Assembly: GCA_944322965.1 (NCBI GenBank)
Contig: CALUQR010000003.1
Coordinates: 62,001 to 126,000 of the forward strand
DNA from: Vulcanimicrobiota bacterium
GTDB taxonomy: Bacteria; Vulcanimicrobiota; Xenobia; Xenobiales; Xenobiaceae
DNA length: 64,000 nucleotides
Direction: 5' to 3'
A model generated the notes under the pieces. It made no database searches. It saw only the letters and a list, made by a program, of their open reading frames with translations, and was not told where the DNA came from. Made by a program: the position numbers and the translations under genes. Shown here piece by piece: positions 8,775 to 16,930 of this stretch. How positions within the stretch are numbered: the stretch's first letter is position 1; each line of letters begins with the position of its first letter.

Positions 8775-10046
8775 ATGGAATTTACTAAATCTCAACGCGT
8801 CTTTACTGAGTTATGTAAGATTATCCCCGGGGGGGTCAACAGCCCCTTCCGCGGTTTCAATCAAGTGGGCGGAACCCCGCCCATTATAGTGGGCGGCAAG
8901 GGCAGCCAGGTCTACGATCTCGACGGCAACGCCTACCTCGATCTCTGTTGCGGCTGGGGCCCCTTGCTCTTTGGCCACGCCCATCCCCACATTGTAGAGG
9001 CGGTCCAGAAAGCGGCCGTCAAGGGGACCCTCTTTGGGGCCTCGACGGAGGGGGAATTGAAATTAGCGGAGATGGTGCGGGAAGCCTACCCCTCCATGGA
9101 GATGTTGCGCTTTGTCAATTCGGGGGCGGAAGCGGTAGCTTCAGCCCTGCGCGTGGCCCGTTCCGTCACCCGCAGACCCCGCATTATGAAGTTTGAGGGC
9201 TGTTATCACGGCCACGTAGAGGCTCTAGACGCCGCCGGTCAAGAGGCCCAAGAGGCGGGCGGGCCCTTAGCTTTAGGAGCCTCTCCGGGAGCGGCCGCGG
9301 AGACGGTTATCGCCAATTTTAACGACCTGCAATCGGTGCGGGAGCTCTTCCAGCGCTACCCCCAGGAGATCGCCGCCGCCATCTTAGAGCCGGTAACCGG
9401 CTCCATGGGGGTCATCGCCCCTCAGCCCGGCTTTTTGGAAGGGGTGCGCGACCTCTGCCACCAGCACGGGGCCCTCTTCATCTTAGACGAGGTCTTGACG
9501 GGCTTCCGTTTAGCTAAGGGCGGGGCCCAAGAGCGCTTTAAGATCCAGGCCGATCTGACCTGTCTGGGCAAGGCCCTCTCCGGCGGTTTAGCTATGGGCG
9601 CTTATGGCGGTAAGGCGGAGTATATGCGCTCCGTCTCCCCTACGGGCCCCATCTACCAGGCGGGCACCTACTGCGGCAATCCCATCTCCGTGGCGGGCGC
9701 TATCGCCGAACTGGAATTGGCTTTCCAACCGGGCGTCTACGAGCACTTAGAGGAGCTCTCCACCAAATTGGTAGAGGGGTTAAAAGAGATAGGCGGCTTC
9801 TTAGTCCAGAATGTGGGTTCTATGTTCTTTATCGCCTTTGGCCCCGAGCGGGTCCAAAACTACCAAGATAGCTTGGGATTTGATTATCCTAAGTTCGCTC
9901 GCTTCTTCCACGCCATGCTCCAAAAAGGGCTCTATCTGCCCCCCTCCACTACGGACGCGGCCTGCATTTCGGCGGTCCATACGGAAGAGGAGATCGATAG
10001 GGTCTTGGAGTTGACCGCCCAGGTTATGGAGAAGTTCGATAAATAG
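8775..10046 (+). CDS. hemL: Glutamate-1-semialdehyde 2,1-aminomutase
   Basis: This PLP enzyme converts glutamate-1-semialdehyde to 5-aminolevulinate, the entry step to haem, sirohaem and corrinoids. That is relevant because the window encodes a B12-dependent mutase. Family signatures seen are IIPGGVNSPFRGF near the N terminus, LDLCCGWGPLLFGHAHP, MKFEGCYHGH, FILDEVLTGFR and the PLP-lysine motif LGKALSGGLAMGAYGG. From ATG 8775 the protein is 423 residues, the usual size, and begins MEFTKSQRVF as orthologues do. An in-frame TTG at 8745 has a better Shine-Dalgarno (GGAGG at 8729) and would add ten residues. It is divergent from the A2M gene and probably co-transcribed with the next two genes. Confidence 0.96.
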   Translation: MEFTKSQRVFTELCKIIPGGVNSPFRGFNQVGGTPPIIVGGKGSQVYDLDGNAYLDLCCGWGPLLFGHAHPHIVEAVQKAAVKGTLFGASTEGELKLAEMVREAYPSMEMLRFVNSGAEAVASALRVARSVTRRPRIMKFEGCYHGHVEALDAAGQEAQEAGGPLALGASPGAAAETVIANFNDLQSVRELFQRYPQEIAAAILEPVTGSMGVIAPQPGFLEGVRDLCHQHGALFILDEVLTGFRLAKGGAQERFKIQADLTCLGKALSGGLAMGAYGGKAEYMRSVSPTGPIYQAGTYCGNPISVAGAIAELELAFQPGVYEHLEELSTKLVEGLKEIGGFLVQNVGSMFFIAFGPERVQNYQDSLGFDYPKFARFFHAMLQKGLYLPPSTTDAACISAVHTEEEIDRVLELTAQVMEKFDK

Positions 10047-10079
10047 CCGCCCGCGCGGAATTTAGGGAGGATAAAATTT

Positions 10080-10388
10080 ATGGGTAAGAGTTTCTTTGAT
10101 GGAGCCTTAAAAGGGCTGATGGACGGAATGGCCAAAAAGCGCACCGAGCTCATGAATACCGCCGAGCAACACTTTAAGGTGGAGCGCCTCAAGGGCCAAG
10201 TTAAGGAGCTGCGGGCGGAGAAGGACCTCCTCTTACAGCAGATCGCCTTAAAGATCTACGAGCGCTACACCCAAGGCCAGATTAGCGATCCCGACCTGCA
10301 AAAGGCCTGCCAAGCGGTGCAGATGAAGCAGTGGGAGATAGACGAAAAGTGGGCGGAGATCAACCGCATTAAGGGTGAGAATGAGTAA
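10080..10388 (+). CDS. Small coiled-coil hypothetical protein
   Basis: This is a 102-residue, highly charged protein that I do not recognise. Residues ~20-65 (KVERLKGQVKELRAEKDLLL) look like a coiled coil, and the remainder is also helical and rich in Lys/Glu. There is no signal peptide, membrane segment or cysteine cluster. A good Shine-Dalgarno (GGGAGG) precedes the ATG. It sits 33 bp after hemL, and its last codons overlap the start of rdgB, so it is translated within a hemL-orf-rdgB operon. A structural or adaptor role is possible, but nothing in the sequence specifies one. Confidence 0.8.
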   Translation: MGKSFFDGALKGLMDGMAKKRTELMNTAEQHFKVERLKGQVKELRAEKDLLLQQIALKIYERYTQGQISDPDLQKACQAVQMKQWEIDEKWAEINRIKGENE

Positions 10389-11022
10389 GATCTTAATCGC
10401 CACCGCCAACGAGCATAAGGTCCAGGAGATCCGCTCTATCTTGGCCCCTCTCCCCTGGGAGTTCCTCTCCTTAAGGGACGTCGACCCTCGCTTAGAGCTC
10501 AAACCTCCCGAAGAGACGGGCTGCGACTACTTAGCTAACGCCCTGCTCAAAGCCCGCTACTACGGAGAGGCTACCGGCCTCCCCTGTTTAGCGGACGATT
10601 CCGGCTTAGAGATCGAGGCTCTCAACGGGGCGCCCGGCCTCTACTCCCACCGCTTCTTGAGCCAATGTACCCACCAGTACCAGAAGAACGAGCACGTCTT
10701 AGAGCTCTTATCCCAGCGTCCCTGGGACGAGCGGCGGGCCCTCTTCCGCTGCCGGGCGGTCATTACGGGCTTAGAGGCCCTCTTGGGACCGGGCGCCCCC
10801 GAATATCTGGAGGCGGAAGGGATCTGTCCGGGCTTTATCGCCTTCCAAGCTAGCGGCCAAGAGGGATTCGGTTACGACCCCATCTTCTTCTATCCCGGGG
10901 TAGGTCAACATATGGCCCAAATGGAGCCGGAGCTCAAAAACTTTATTAGCCACCGGGGGCGGGCCATGCGCCAACTGGCCTGCAAGTTGGGCGATCTCTT
11001 CTTAGCCCAACCTACTACTTAA
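10381..11022 (+). CDS. rdgB: RdgB/HAM1 family non-canonical purine NTP pyrophosphatase
   Basis: This house-cleaning enzyme hydrolyses dITP/XTP to monophosphates and so keeps deaminated purines out of DNA. Motifs seen are ILIATANEHKVQEIRS at the N terminus (usually TxNxxK), CLADDSGLEIEALNGAPGLYS, EGFGYDPIFF and NFISHRGRAM, which cover the substrate and Mg sites. I use ATG 10381, with AAGGGTGAG just upstream; GTG 10375 is possible. It overlaps the end of the previous gene by 8 bp. Its own 3' end overlaps the convergent diguanylate cyclase by 8 bp. The length of 213 residues is slightly above the family norm. Confidence 0.95.
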   Translation: MSKILIATANEHKVQEIRSILAPLPWEFLSLRDVDPRLELKPPEETGCDYLANALLKARYYGEATGLPCLADDSGLEIEALNGAPGLYSHRFLSQCTHQYQKNEHVLELLSQRPWDERRALFRCRAVITGLEALLGPGAPEYLEAEGICPGFIAFQASGQEGFGYDPIFFYPGVGQHMAQMEPELKNFISHRGRAMRQLACKLGDLFLAQPTT

Positions 11023-12931
11023 CGATAGCCGGACCGCGGGCCCAATTGACTTGATTGCGCCCGCCGTTCTTCGACTTATAGAGGGCGGTATCGGCGCTCT
11101 TCACTAAGGCTTGGGCGTCGCGAGCGTCCTGGGGGAAATTGGCCAGACCGATAGAGGTGGTGATAGCCACCTTTTCGCGTTTAAAGGCCTCCTCCACCTT
11201 ACTGCGGATGGCCTTGGCGATGGGGATGGCCTGCTCTTTGGGACAGTCGATGAGGATGGCCGTAAATTCGTCGCCGCCCTGGCGGCAGACGATGTCGTCG
11301 CTGCGCACGGACTCTTTGATAAGGCTGGAGAGGCGGCGCAAGAGCATATCTCCGGCGGGGTGGCCCAAGGTATCGTTATACTCTTTGAAGTGGTCCGCGT
11401 CGAACATAATGAGGGAGAGCGTACCCTTCTCCTCTTGGCAGCGCTGGACTTGGAGGTTGAGCTGCTCTTTAAAGTAGCGGTGGGTGTAGAGCCCCGTGAG
11501 GCCGTCGGTAATGGCCTGATTGCGCAGCCGCTCCATAAGGGCCGCATTCTTAACGGCCAGGGAGGCTTGGGAGACGATAGTCTGTAAGGTCCTAATCTCG
11601 GAGTCGCTAAAGGCGGAGCGCTTATTAGAGCTGACGTAGATACAACCTAAGTTCTCTTTCTCTACTCGCAGGGGCAGCCCCACCGCGGAGCGGTCTTCAC
11701 TAAAGAGGCTCTTATAGGAGTAGTTGGAGAAATCGTCGACTACGATGCGCTTACCTACGGCTAAGACTTGACCCAAAAAGTCGATCTTAGGCTGGATGGT
11801 AGGGTGGCGCTCTAAGATGGAGGCGGGGTTAGCGGCCACGGCCACATACTTGTAACCCCAGCCCATCTCCGCCTGCATCCCGTCCGGCAAGGGGTAATAT
11901 TGGAGCATGGAATCGGAGAGGAAGATGACGATCCGCTGGGCGGAAGGGATGAGATTGCCCACCGTCCCCAAGACGGTCTGGACCGTATAGTCGGGGCGCG
12001 GCGTCTGGCCCACCTTATGGACCATCTCCTGCAGCCCTTCCAGCTGGCGCTTTTGCTCTTCCACCTTTAAGCGCATGTGGCGCTCTAACTCTAAGCGCTG
12101 TTGGGTATCCTCTTTATCTAAGAGGTTGAGGACCAAAGCGGAGACGGCGGAGGCCAAGACGGAGAGGAAGTGGTAGATCTGCTCGTTGTAGGCGTTGGGC
12201 ATGGCGCAGCCTAAGTAAATAGCTACGGAGGCCCGCCCTTTACTGTGCAAGGGGACGCAGACTACCGACTGGTCGGAGGAGAAGATGCGATTGGCGGAGA
12301 TGTCTACTAACCCCTGCCGGTTCGCCTGACCGCTAAAGGTAGAGCGCCCTAAGACGAAGCACTCCTCTAAGAACGGCTCGCGCTGACCGCTCAGGGCCGC
12401 CATATCGAGGGCGTCCTTACAGGAACTATCCTCAATATAACTGTAGAGGACGCGGTGGTGGGGCTTATCGCGATAGACGAAGAGCAGCGTATTGTAGGGG
12501 ATGGCGAAATCGCTAATAGCCTCTTTGATGAGGGCGAAGGCCTGGGCGGACTTAGTCACTCGGCTCAGCTTGCGCAAGAGATCGAAGAAGGCCTCAAAGA
12601 TCTTATTGGCGGAGGCTAACTCTTGGCGCTTGGACTTAACTTGCTGGGCCATGCGCACGCTGACCGTCTGGCTCTTTAAAAGATACTTGGCCTGGGTCGA
12701 CTTTTGTAATAAGAGGCGCACGTACTCATAGCTAGTGACCGCCATGGCCACTAAGGAGAGGCTCATAGCCGCCCAGAACCACCAGCACCCCACCTGGACG
12801 CAGTAGTCGAAGAACTGGTAGTTAGCTACTACTAAGAGGATATCGGCGACAACGAGAAACCAGAGCCGCCAGCCTCCTAGGGCTAGGACTACACGTACCG
12901 GGCTCAGCATCTTTGTGGGCCATTTAGCCAC
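11015..12931 (-). CDS. Membrane-anchored GAF-GGDEF diguanylate cyclase
   Basis: The predicted function is synthesis of c-di-GMP from two GTP. The 638-residue protein has two N-terminal membrane segments (about residues 11-70), a short coiled coil, two GAF-like domains (about 110-270 and 310-460) joined by another coiled coil, and a C-terminal GGDEF domain. The active site RQGGDEF is intact, and an RSDD inhibitory (I-site) motif lies just upstream, so product feedback is likely. There is no EAL domain. The start is GTG 12931 with GAAGGG upstream; ATG 12910 is an alternative. It is convergent with rdgB. Confidence 0.92.
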   Translation of the reverse strand: MAKWPTKMLSPVRVVLALGGWRLWFLVVADILLVVANYQFFDYCVQVGCWWFWAAMSLSLVAMAVTSYEYVRLLLQKSTQAKYLLKSQTVSVRMAQQVKSKRQELASANKIFEAFFDLLRKLSRVTKSAQAFALIKEAISDFAIPYNTLLFVYRDKPHHRVLYSYIEDSSCKDALDMAALSGQREPFLEECFVLGRSTFSGQANRQGLVDISANRIFSSDQSVVCVPLHSKGRASVAIYLGCAMPNAYNEQIYHFLSVLASAVSALVLNLLDKEDTQQRLELERHMRLKVEEQKRQLEGLQEMVHKVGQTPRPDYTVQTVLGTVGNLIPSAQRIVIFLSDSMLQYYPLPDGMQAEMGWGYKYVAVAANPASILERHPTIQPKIDFLGQVLAVGKRIVVDDFSNYSYKSLFSEDRSAVGLPLRVEKENLGCIYVSSNKRSAFSDSEIRTLQTIVSQASLAVKNAALMERLRNQAITDGLTGLYTHRYFKEQLNLQVQRCQEEKGTLSLIMFDADHFKEYNDTLGHPAGDMLLRRLSSLIKESVRSDDIVCRQGGDEFTAILIDCPKEQAIPIAKAIRSKVEEAFKREKVAITTSIGLANFPQDARDAQALVKSADTALYKSKNGGRNQVNWARGPAIVK

Positions 12932-13030
12932 CTCACGCCACCCTTCTCTCGCATAGATTTCGCAATTGTTAAAAATTTTCGCTCTGTTCCTCTCTGATCC
13001 TGCCCTAAAAGACGCTTTTAAACAATTTTA

Positions 13031-13058
13031 TTAACAAAATATTACTTAGGATTATAAA
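13031..13058 (+). promoter_or_regulatory. Sigma-70-like promoter for the duplicated unknown protein
   Basis: TTAACA (13031-13036) and TATAAA (13053-13058) are separated by 16 bp inside an AT-rich stretch, and each matches the consensus at 5 of 6 bases. Transcription would start near 13065 and place the hairpin at 13087-13120 in the leader of the gene at 13144. Confidence 0.55.
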
Positions 13059-13086
13059 TTATCCCCAAGCAACTGGCAACCCCTAG

Positions 13087-13120
13087 AGCCGCTCCCTGCC
13101 CCCCAGGGCAGGGAGCGGCT
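13087..13120 (+). promoter_or_regulatory. Perfect 15-bp hairpin in the 5' leader
   Basis: AGCCGCTCCCTGCCC (13087-13101) and its exact complement (13106-13120) are separated by a 4-nt loop. It is followed by AAAAACTTTACG, the Shine-Dalgarno GAAGGGG, and ATG 13144. There is no U-run on either strand, so it is not a classic terminator. A leader structure that stabilises the mRNA or affects translation, or a protein-binding palindrome, fits better. Confidence 0.6.
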
Positions 13121-13143
13121 AAAAACTTTACGAAGGGGAAAGT

Positions 13144-14007
13144 ATGGTCGATCAGGAGTTATTGCGCCAGCGCTATTTTGCCGAGTATCTCACCTGGAAG
13201 GTCTTAGAGAGTCGGCCTCGCCTCTTCCGTTACGTCCAAGAGCCCGTCTACAGTCTGACCGTCACCGAAGAATTCCTCATCGAATTTCTGCACGTCCACG
13301 GTTTAGAATTCGAATTGCAGCCCCGCTACAATCCGGCTAAATACGCTACCTTGACGGTCACCCTCAACGGCCGCGCCCAAAAGGTGCGCTTAGAGTGTAT
13401 TCGCGGCCTCTCTACCTCCTGTACCTTCATTACCGCCCGCACCCCCTTCGCCAGCGATTTCAAAGGTTGGTTAGACCGAGCCTTAGGGGGCGAGCGCTTC
13501 GACCGCAGCCAGTATATAGGCACCCGCAAGTGGGTCTTCTATCCTTATAACCTCCCTCTCTACGAGGCCGTCGATTCGCCCTTAACCCCCGAGGTCTCCC
13601 CTCTCACTAGCGACTCCCGCCACGTCAGTTATCTCTTCAATTTTAATGCCAAAGAGAAAGAGTTCTTGCGCCTTTTAGAGGAGGTAGTCTCCGCCAACGA
13701 CGACCAGGATAATCCCCTGCGGGTCCTAGTCTATCCGCGTCCCAGCCATACGGGCAGCATCGAGCTAGTTATCTCCAATAAACATGGGCGCCAGCCAGCT
13801 CGCGTCTTCTCCTCGGGCAGCCATCCGGTCAGCTACCAAATAATTACCGAAAATAGCGAGCTGACGATCCCCTTTAAGACCTACTTAGATAACGCCCTGG
13901 GGGCCCAGGCCTTAGACCAGCCCAACTGCCGCCTGCAGGGTAAACTCATCTCCTTAATCTATAACCACCGCTCCCCCACTAGCATCGAAGCCTTATTCGA
14001 CGACTAG
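13144..14007 (+). CDS. Hypothetical protein with two copies of one domain
   Basis: This soluble 287-residue protein belongs to no family I recognise. It is an internal duplication: residues ~43-138 and ~171-275 share EEFLIEFL/KEFLRLLEE, a TVTLNG/ELVISN strand, FKGWLDRALG (106-115) versus FKTYLDNALG (244-253), and a closing WVFYPYN/LISLIYN strand. It has no signal peptide, membrane segment or metal-binding cluster. The start ATG has GAAGGGG upstream, and the gene has its own promoter and leader hairpin. The repeated alpha/beta unit resembles small chaperone-like folds in general shape only. Function unknown. Confidence 0.85.
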   Translation: MVDQELLRQRYFAEYLTWKVLESRPRLFRYVQEPVYSLTVTEEFLIEFLHVHGLEFELQPRYNPAKYATLTVTLNGRAQKVRLECIRGLSTSCTFITARTPFASDFKGWLDRALGGERFDRSQYIGTRKWVFYPYNLPLYEAVDSPLTPEVSPLTSDSRHVSYLFNFNAKEKEFLRLLEEVVSANDDQDNPLRVLVYPRPSHTGSIELVISNKHGRQPARVFSSGSHPVSYQIITENSELTIPFKTYLDNALGAQALDQPNCRLQGKLISLIYNHRSPTSIEALFDD

Positions 14008-14022
14008 CGGGCCCCTAACTTA

Positions 14023-14697
14023 CTAGTGCTTGAGGACCATCACCGTAGTCGTCTGGGGCAAGGTGGCCAAATCTAAGTCCATAGAGGTGCTGGCCTGATC
14101 TTCTACCTTAGGCATGCGCACCAAAAATTCCGGCAAGGTGGCGTTGCAGAGCCCCAACTTAGAGATCTCCGGGGTGAGGTAGTGCATGGGCAAGATCACG
14201 TTGGGATTCAACTGATTGACGACTAAGGAAGACTCCGCCGGGCCTATCGTAGTTAAGCCGCCTACGGGCAAGAAGAGGACGTCGGCCTTACCGATTAAGC
14301 CCACCTGCTCGGGGGTCAAGATGTGACCCAAGTCGCCCAGATGGACGAAGTGGACCCCGTCCCAGTAGAAATGCCAGACGGTATTGGGACCCCGACGGCG
14401 GCCGTTGCTATCGTCATGGTTAGTGGGCACGGCGTAGAAGGTCAACTCCTCCCCCGTGCGGGCCACGTGCAACTTCTGCTCCATGGGATAGGGGGTAGTG
14501 GGCTTCATAGTCATGGGATTCCCGGAGAGGCGATAGCTAGCATTATGATCGCGATGCTCGTGAGACATGACCACAATATCGGCATCCAGTATTGGGAAAG
14601 TATAAGGAATGTAATTGGAATAAGGATCCAGGACTACCGCCGTCCCCTTAGGGGAGCGCAAATAAAAACTGGAGTGGCCTAAATATCTGACAAACAT
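14023..14697 (-). CDS. UPF0173-type metallo-beta-lactamase fold hydrolase
   Basis: This is a 224-residue Zn-dependent hydrolase of the UPF0173/UlaG-like group. The metal-ligand set is visible: HEHRDH (about residues 46-51), TNHDD (about 92), HLGDLGH (about 118-124) and PMHY near the end. UPF0173 proteins are cytosolic with unsettled substrates; lactone or phosphodiester hydrolysis has been proposed for relatives. The start ATG has AGAGG 7 nt upstream. It lies downstream of a likely terminator and has a candidate promoter of its own, so it seems to be transcribed alone. The exact substrate is unknown. Confidence 0.88.
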   Translation of the reverse strand: MFVRYLGHSSFYLRSPKGTAVVLDPYSNYIPYTFPILDADIVVMSHEHRDHNASYRLSGNPMTMKPTTPYPMEQKLHVARTGEELTFYAVPTNHDDSNGRRRGPNTVWHFYWDGVHFVHLGDLGHILTPEQVGLIGKADVLFLPVGGLTTIGPAESSLVVNQLNPNVILPMHYLTPEISKLGLCNATLPEFLVRMPKVEDQASTSMDLDLATLPQTTTVMVLKH

Positions 14698-14718
14698 CTT
14701 TAACCTCTTGGCTTTTAT

Positions 14719-14748
14719 TTTATCTTTACTTATGTAAAATTAAGTCAA
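14719..14748 (-). promoter_or_regulatory. Candidate promoter for the UPF0173 hydrolase
   Basis: On the minus strand TTGACT (14748-14743) is followed, after 18 bp, by GATAAA (14724-14719) in an AT-rich context just before the ATG at 14697. The -35 is strong and the -10 is only fair. Confidence 0.35.
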
Positions 14749-14757
14749 AGTGGCCAC

Positions 14758-14794
14758 AAAAAATATCTCGCCTCCGGGAGAGTTGAAGTCGAGA
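14758..14794 (-). terminator. Probable intrinsic terminator after the 86-residue gene
   Basis: On the minus strand TCTCG (14794-14790) pairs with CGAGA (14770-14766), with an internal CTCC/GGAG helix, and is followed by a run of T residues complementary to the A-tract at 14758-14763. It separates the 86-residue gene from the UPF0173 gene. Confidence 0.5.
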
Positions 14795-14821
14795 CATTTG
14801 GGAACCGGGTAGATCTGCGCT

Positions 14822-15082
14822 CTAGGTCTTAGCTCCGGTCGCGTCTACGGGGGCTATCATTAAGACTAGGGCCTTGTTGATAGCGATAAACTCTAAGGTA
14901 TCAACCGGCTGGCCACTCACGGGATCGAAGAGAGTAACGTTCGTTAAGGGGATGAACCCCCGCTCCCGGTTGATCTCATCCAAGATCCTCCCGCCCGGTA
15001 CTACGTGCATATCGCCCTCTAAGCGGTAAGAAGTAGTTAAAACGATGACCGGTACTTTCTCTTTTGTAGTCTGGATCGCCAT
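14822..15082 (-). CDS. Small conserved hypothetical protein (DUF6812-like)
   Basis: This 86-residue soluble protein contains the stretch MHVVPGGRILDEINRERGF followed by PLTNVTLFD. It resembles small DUF6812-type proteins, whose core is a beta barrel and whose function is not known. Pfam-level assignment is from memory and moderate. AGAGGAGG lies 9 nt before the ATG. It is divergent from nupC across a 243-bp region with two palindromes, and is followed by a terminator, so it is probably a single-gene transcript. Confidence 0.75.
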   Translation of the reverse strand: MAIQTTKEKVPVIVLTTSYRLEGDMHVVPGGRILDEINRERGFIPLTNVTLFDPVSGQPVDTLEFIAINKALVLMIAPVDATGAKT

Positions 15083-15141
15083 ATGGTGGAGCCTCCTCTT
15101 TTAAATCCCTCAATCGAAGGATCCGAGCGCCCTCTAAATTG

Positions 15142-15182
15142 AGAGACGTCTCTGGGCTCCCAATTTTGCCAATTTGGCTCCC
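15142..15182. promoter_or_regulatory. Palindromes and 21-bp-spaced GCTCCC repeats upstream of nupC
   Basis: AGAGACGTCTCT (15142-15153) is a perfect 12-bp palindrome, and GCCAATTTGGC (15168-15178) is a second one. GCTCCC occurs at 15156-15161 and 15177-15182, exactly 21 bp apart. A similar 21-bp pair lies upstream of aroK at 61190-61216. The cluster looks like operator DNA shared by the divergent small gene and nupC. The regulator is unknown. Confidence 0.4.
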
Positions 15183-15325
15183 GGTTCCTGCCCTTTAAGG
15201 GCTATACATAATAAGTTAACTACTAACCTAGCTGCGTATTTCAGCCCCTCAATTAGGCAGGCCACCGCTCTCCCTTAACGAAAGGGGGCCTTTCCGCTTC
15301 TTACTTCTTCATGTGAGGTGTCCTT

Positions 15326-16621
15326 ATGGAACGATTCACCGGACTACTAGGCATGGCCGTCATTCTGGGCATCGCCTACGCCCTTTCGACCAATCGCAAA
15401 CGCATCAATTATCGCACCGTAGGCGTAGGTCTGCTCATCCAGCTCGTCTTAGCGCTCTTCGTCCTGCGCACCACTATCGGTCAGCAGATCTTCGAGTGGC
15501 TGGGAACCTTAGTCAATAGCCTCTTAGACTTCAGCAAGCAGGGTTCCAACTTTGTCTTCGGCAGCCTGGTCCCCTTAGATGGCGCCGGAGAGTTCTTCTT
15601 CGCCTTCCAAGTCTTGCCCGCCATTATCTTCGTAGGCTCCCTGGCCTCCATCGCCTACTATCTGGGCATTATGCAATTTATCGTCAAATGGATCGCCCGC
15701 CTCATGGTCAAACTTATGGGCACCTCGGGCGCTGAGAGTCTGTACGCCATCGGCACCGTCTTTGTCGGTCAGAGCGAAGCCCCCCTCTTAGTGCGCCCCT
15801 ACCTGGCCAAGATGACCCGCTCCGAGCTCAACGCCATTATGACGGGCGGTATGGCCACTATCGCCGGCTCCGTCCTCTTCGCCTACGTCGGCATGTTGGG
15901 ACCGGAATGGGCCCCCAAAGTTATCGCCGCCTCCATTATGGGCGCTCCGGCCGGCTTAGTATTATCGAAGATCCTCTGCCCCGAAGAGGGCAAACCGGAG
16001 ACGATGGGGGTCATCGAATTGAAAGATGAGCAGAAGAATAACTCCATTATCGAAGCGGCTTCTAACGGGGCCATCGAAGGTATGCACTTAGCCTTCATCG
16101 TGGGCACCATGCTCATCGCCTTTATCGCCCTCATCGCCACCGTCAATGGTATCTTAGGTTGGTGCGGCGGAGCCATCAACCAAGTTATCTTGAGCCTCTC
16201 CAATCAGGAGTACATCTTCGCCTGGCAAGAGTACTGTTCCATTCAGGGCATCTTAGGCCTCATCTTAGGCCCCTTAGCCTGGTGTCTGGGCGCCCCCTGG
16301 GCCGACGCGCAAATCGTGGGTTCGCTCATCGGCCAGAAATTGGTCTTAAACGAGTTCGTCGGTTACTCCGAGCTCTTAAAGCACATGTCTATTGGCGGAG
16401 TCCCGGCCCAGCTCCAAGAGCTGAGCGATAAGGGTAAACTCATCGCCACCTTCGCCCTCTGCGGATTCGCCAACTTCTCCTCCGTCGGTATCAACGTGGG
16501 CTGCATCGGCGGCTTAGCCCCCGAGCGCAAATCGGAAGTGGCCTCCCTGGGTATGCGGGCCCTCTTAGGCGGCGCTATGGCCTCCATGATGACCGCCTGC
16601 TTAGTGGGCATCTTGAGCTAA
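15326..16621 (+). CDS. nupC: NupC-type concentrative nucleoside transporter
   Basis: This inner-membrane CNT-family symporter imports nucleosides with H+ or Na+. The 431-residue protein has about ten hydrophobic segments. Diagnostic motifs are FVGQSEAPLLVRPYL (about residues 149-163), which includes the substrate-binding QSE, and the C-terminal CGFANFSSVGINVG followed by LAPERKSEVASLGM. GAGGTG lies 7 nt before the ATG. It appears monocistronic, with an operator-like upstream region and a strong terminator at 16646-16681. Exact nucleoside or ion preference cannot be read from the sequence. Confidence 0.95.
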   Translation: MERFTGLLGMAVILGIAYALSTNRKRINYRTVGVGLLIQLVLALFVLRTTIGQQIFEWLGTLVNSLLDFSKQGSNFVFGSLVPLDGAGEFFFAFQVLPAIIFVGSLASIAYYLGIMQFIVKWIARLMVKLMGTSGAESLYAIGTVFVGQSEAPLLVRPYLAKMTRSELNAIMTGGMATIAGSVLFAYVGMLGPEWAPKVIAASIMGAPAGLVLSKILCPEEGKPETMGVIELKDEQKNNSIIEAASNGAIEGMHLAFIVGTMLIAFIALIATVNGILGWCGGAINQVILSLSNQEYIFAWQEYCSIQGILGLILGPLAWCLGAPWADAQIVGSLIGQKLVLNEFVGYSELLKHMSIGGVPAQLQELSDKGKLIATFALCGFANFSSVGINVGCIGGLAPERKSEVASLGMRALLGGAMASMMTACLVGILS

Positions 16622-16645
16622 CCTTAGCTCCCCCCTTAAACCTCT

Positions 16646-16681
16646 AAAAAGGACGCTAGCTTTAAGCTAAGCGTCCTTTTT
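16646..16681 (+). terminator. Intrinsic terminator after nupC
   Basis: AAAAAGGACGCTAGC pairs with GCTAAGCGTCCTTTTT across a short loop, with one bulged base. The 3' arm ends in a T-run. Because of the matching A-tract it could work in both directions. Confidence 0.9.
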
Positions 16682-16930
16682 GTTAACATCTGCTTTTCAA
16701 AATCTCCAACCCCTATAAAAGACTTATTTTTAATAATAAACTCTATAAATACACAAATTTTACAATAAACATTAAATCCCTATTAAATCCCTAATTATAC
16801 CTTACTTTTCCCCTCCTACTGGGTAAAAAAAAGCTCTAATTGGGCTGCAAAATCGCCTTTTTAATTGTAACCTACCTGCGAATCGGGTAAAATAGCAGGG
16901 CCAGGGAGGCGACTCCCCCGCCTAAAGATT
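16682..16930 (+). promoter_or_regulatory. AT-rich gap with promoter and leader hairpin for the TPR gene
   Basis: The region is far more AT-rich than its surroundings. It contains TTGTAA (16865-16870), a 17-bp spacer and TAAAAT (16888-16893), a good sigma-70-type promoter. The RNA would begin near 16900. Its first bases form GGGAG-GCGA-CTCCC (16904-16917), a stem closed by a GNRA-type tetraloop that buries the only GGGAGG. A GTTAACAT word at 16682-16689 matches those upstream of aroK. No gene is present. Confidence 0.6.

Noticed and set aside
11104-11587. Open frames of 112-158 codons on both strands across the GGDEF domain
   Set aside because: They are shadow frames of the diguanylate cyclase, whose active-site motif fixes the true frame.
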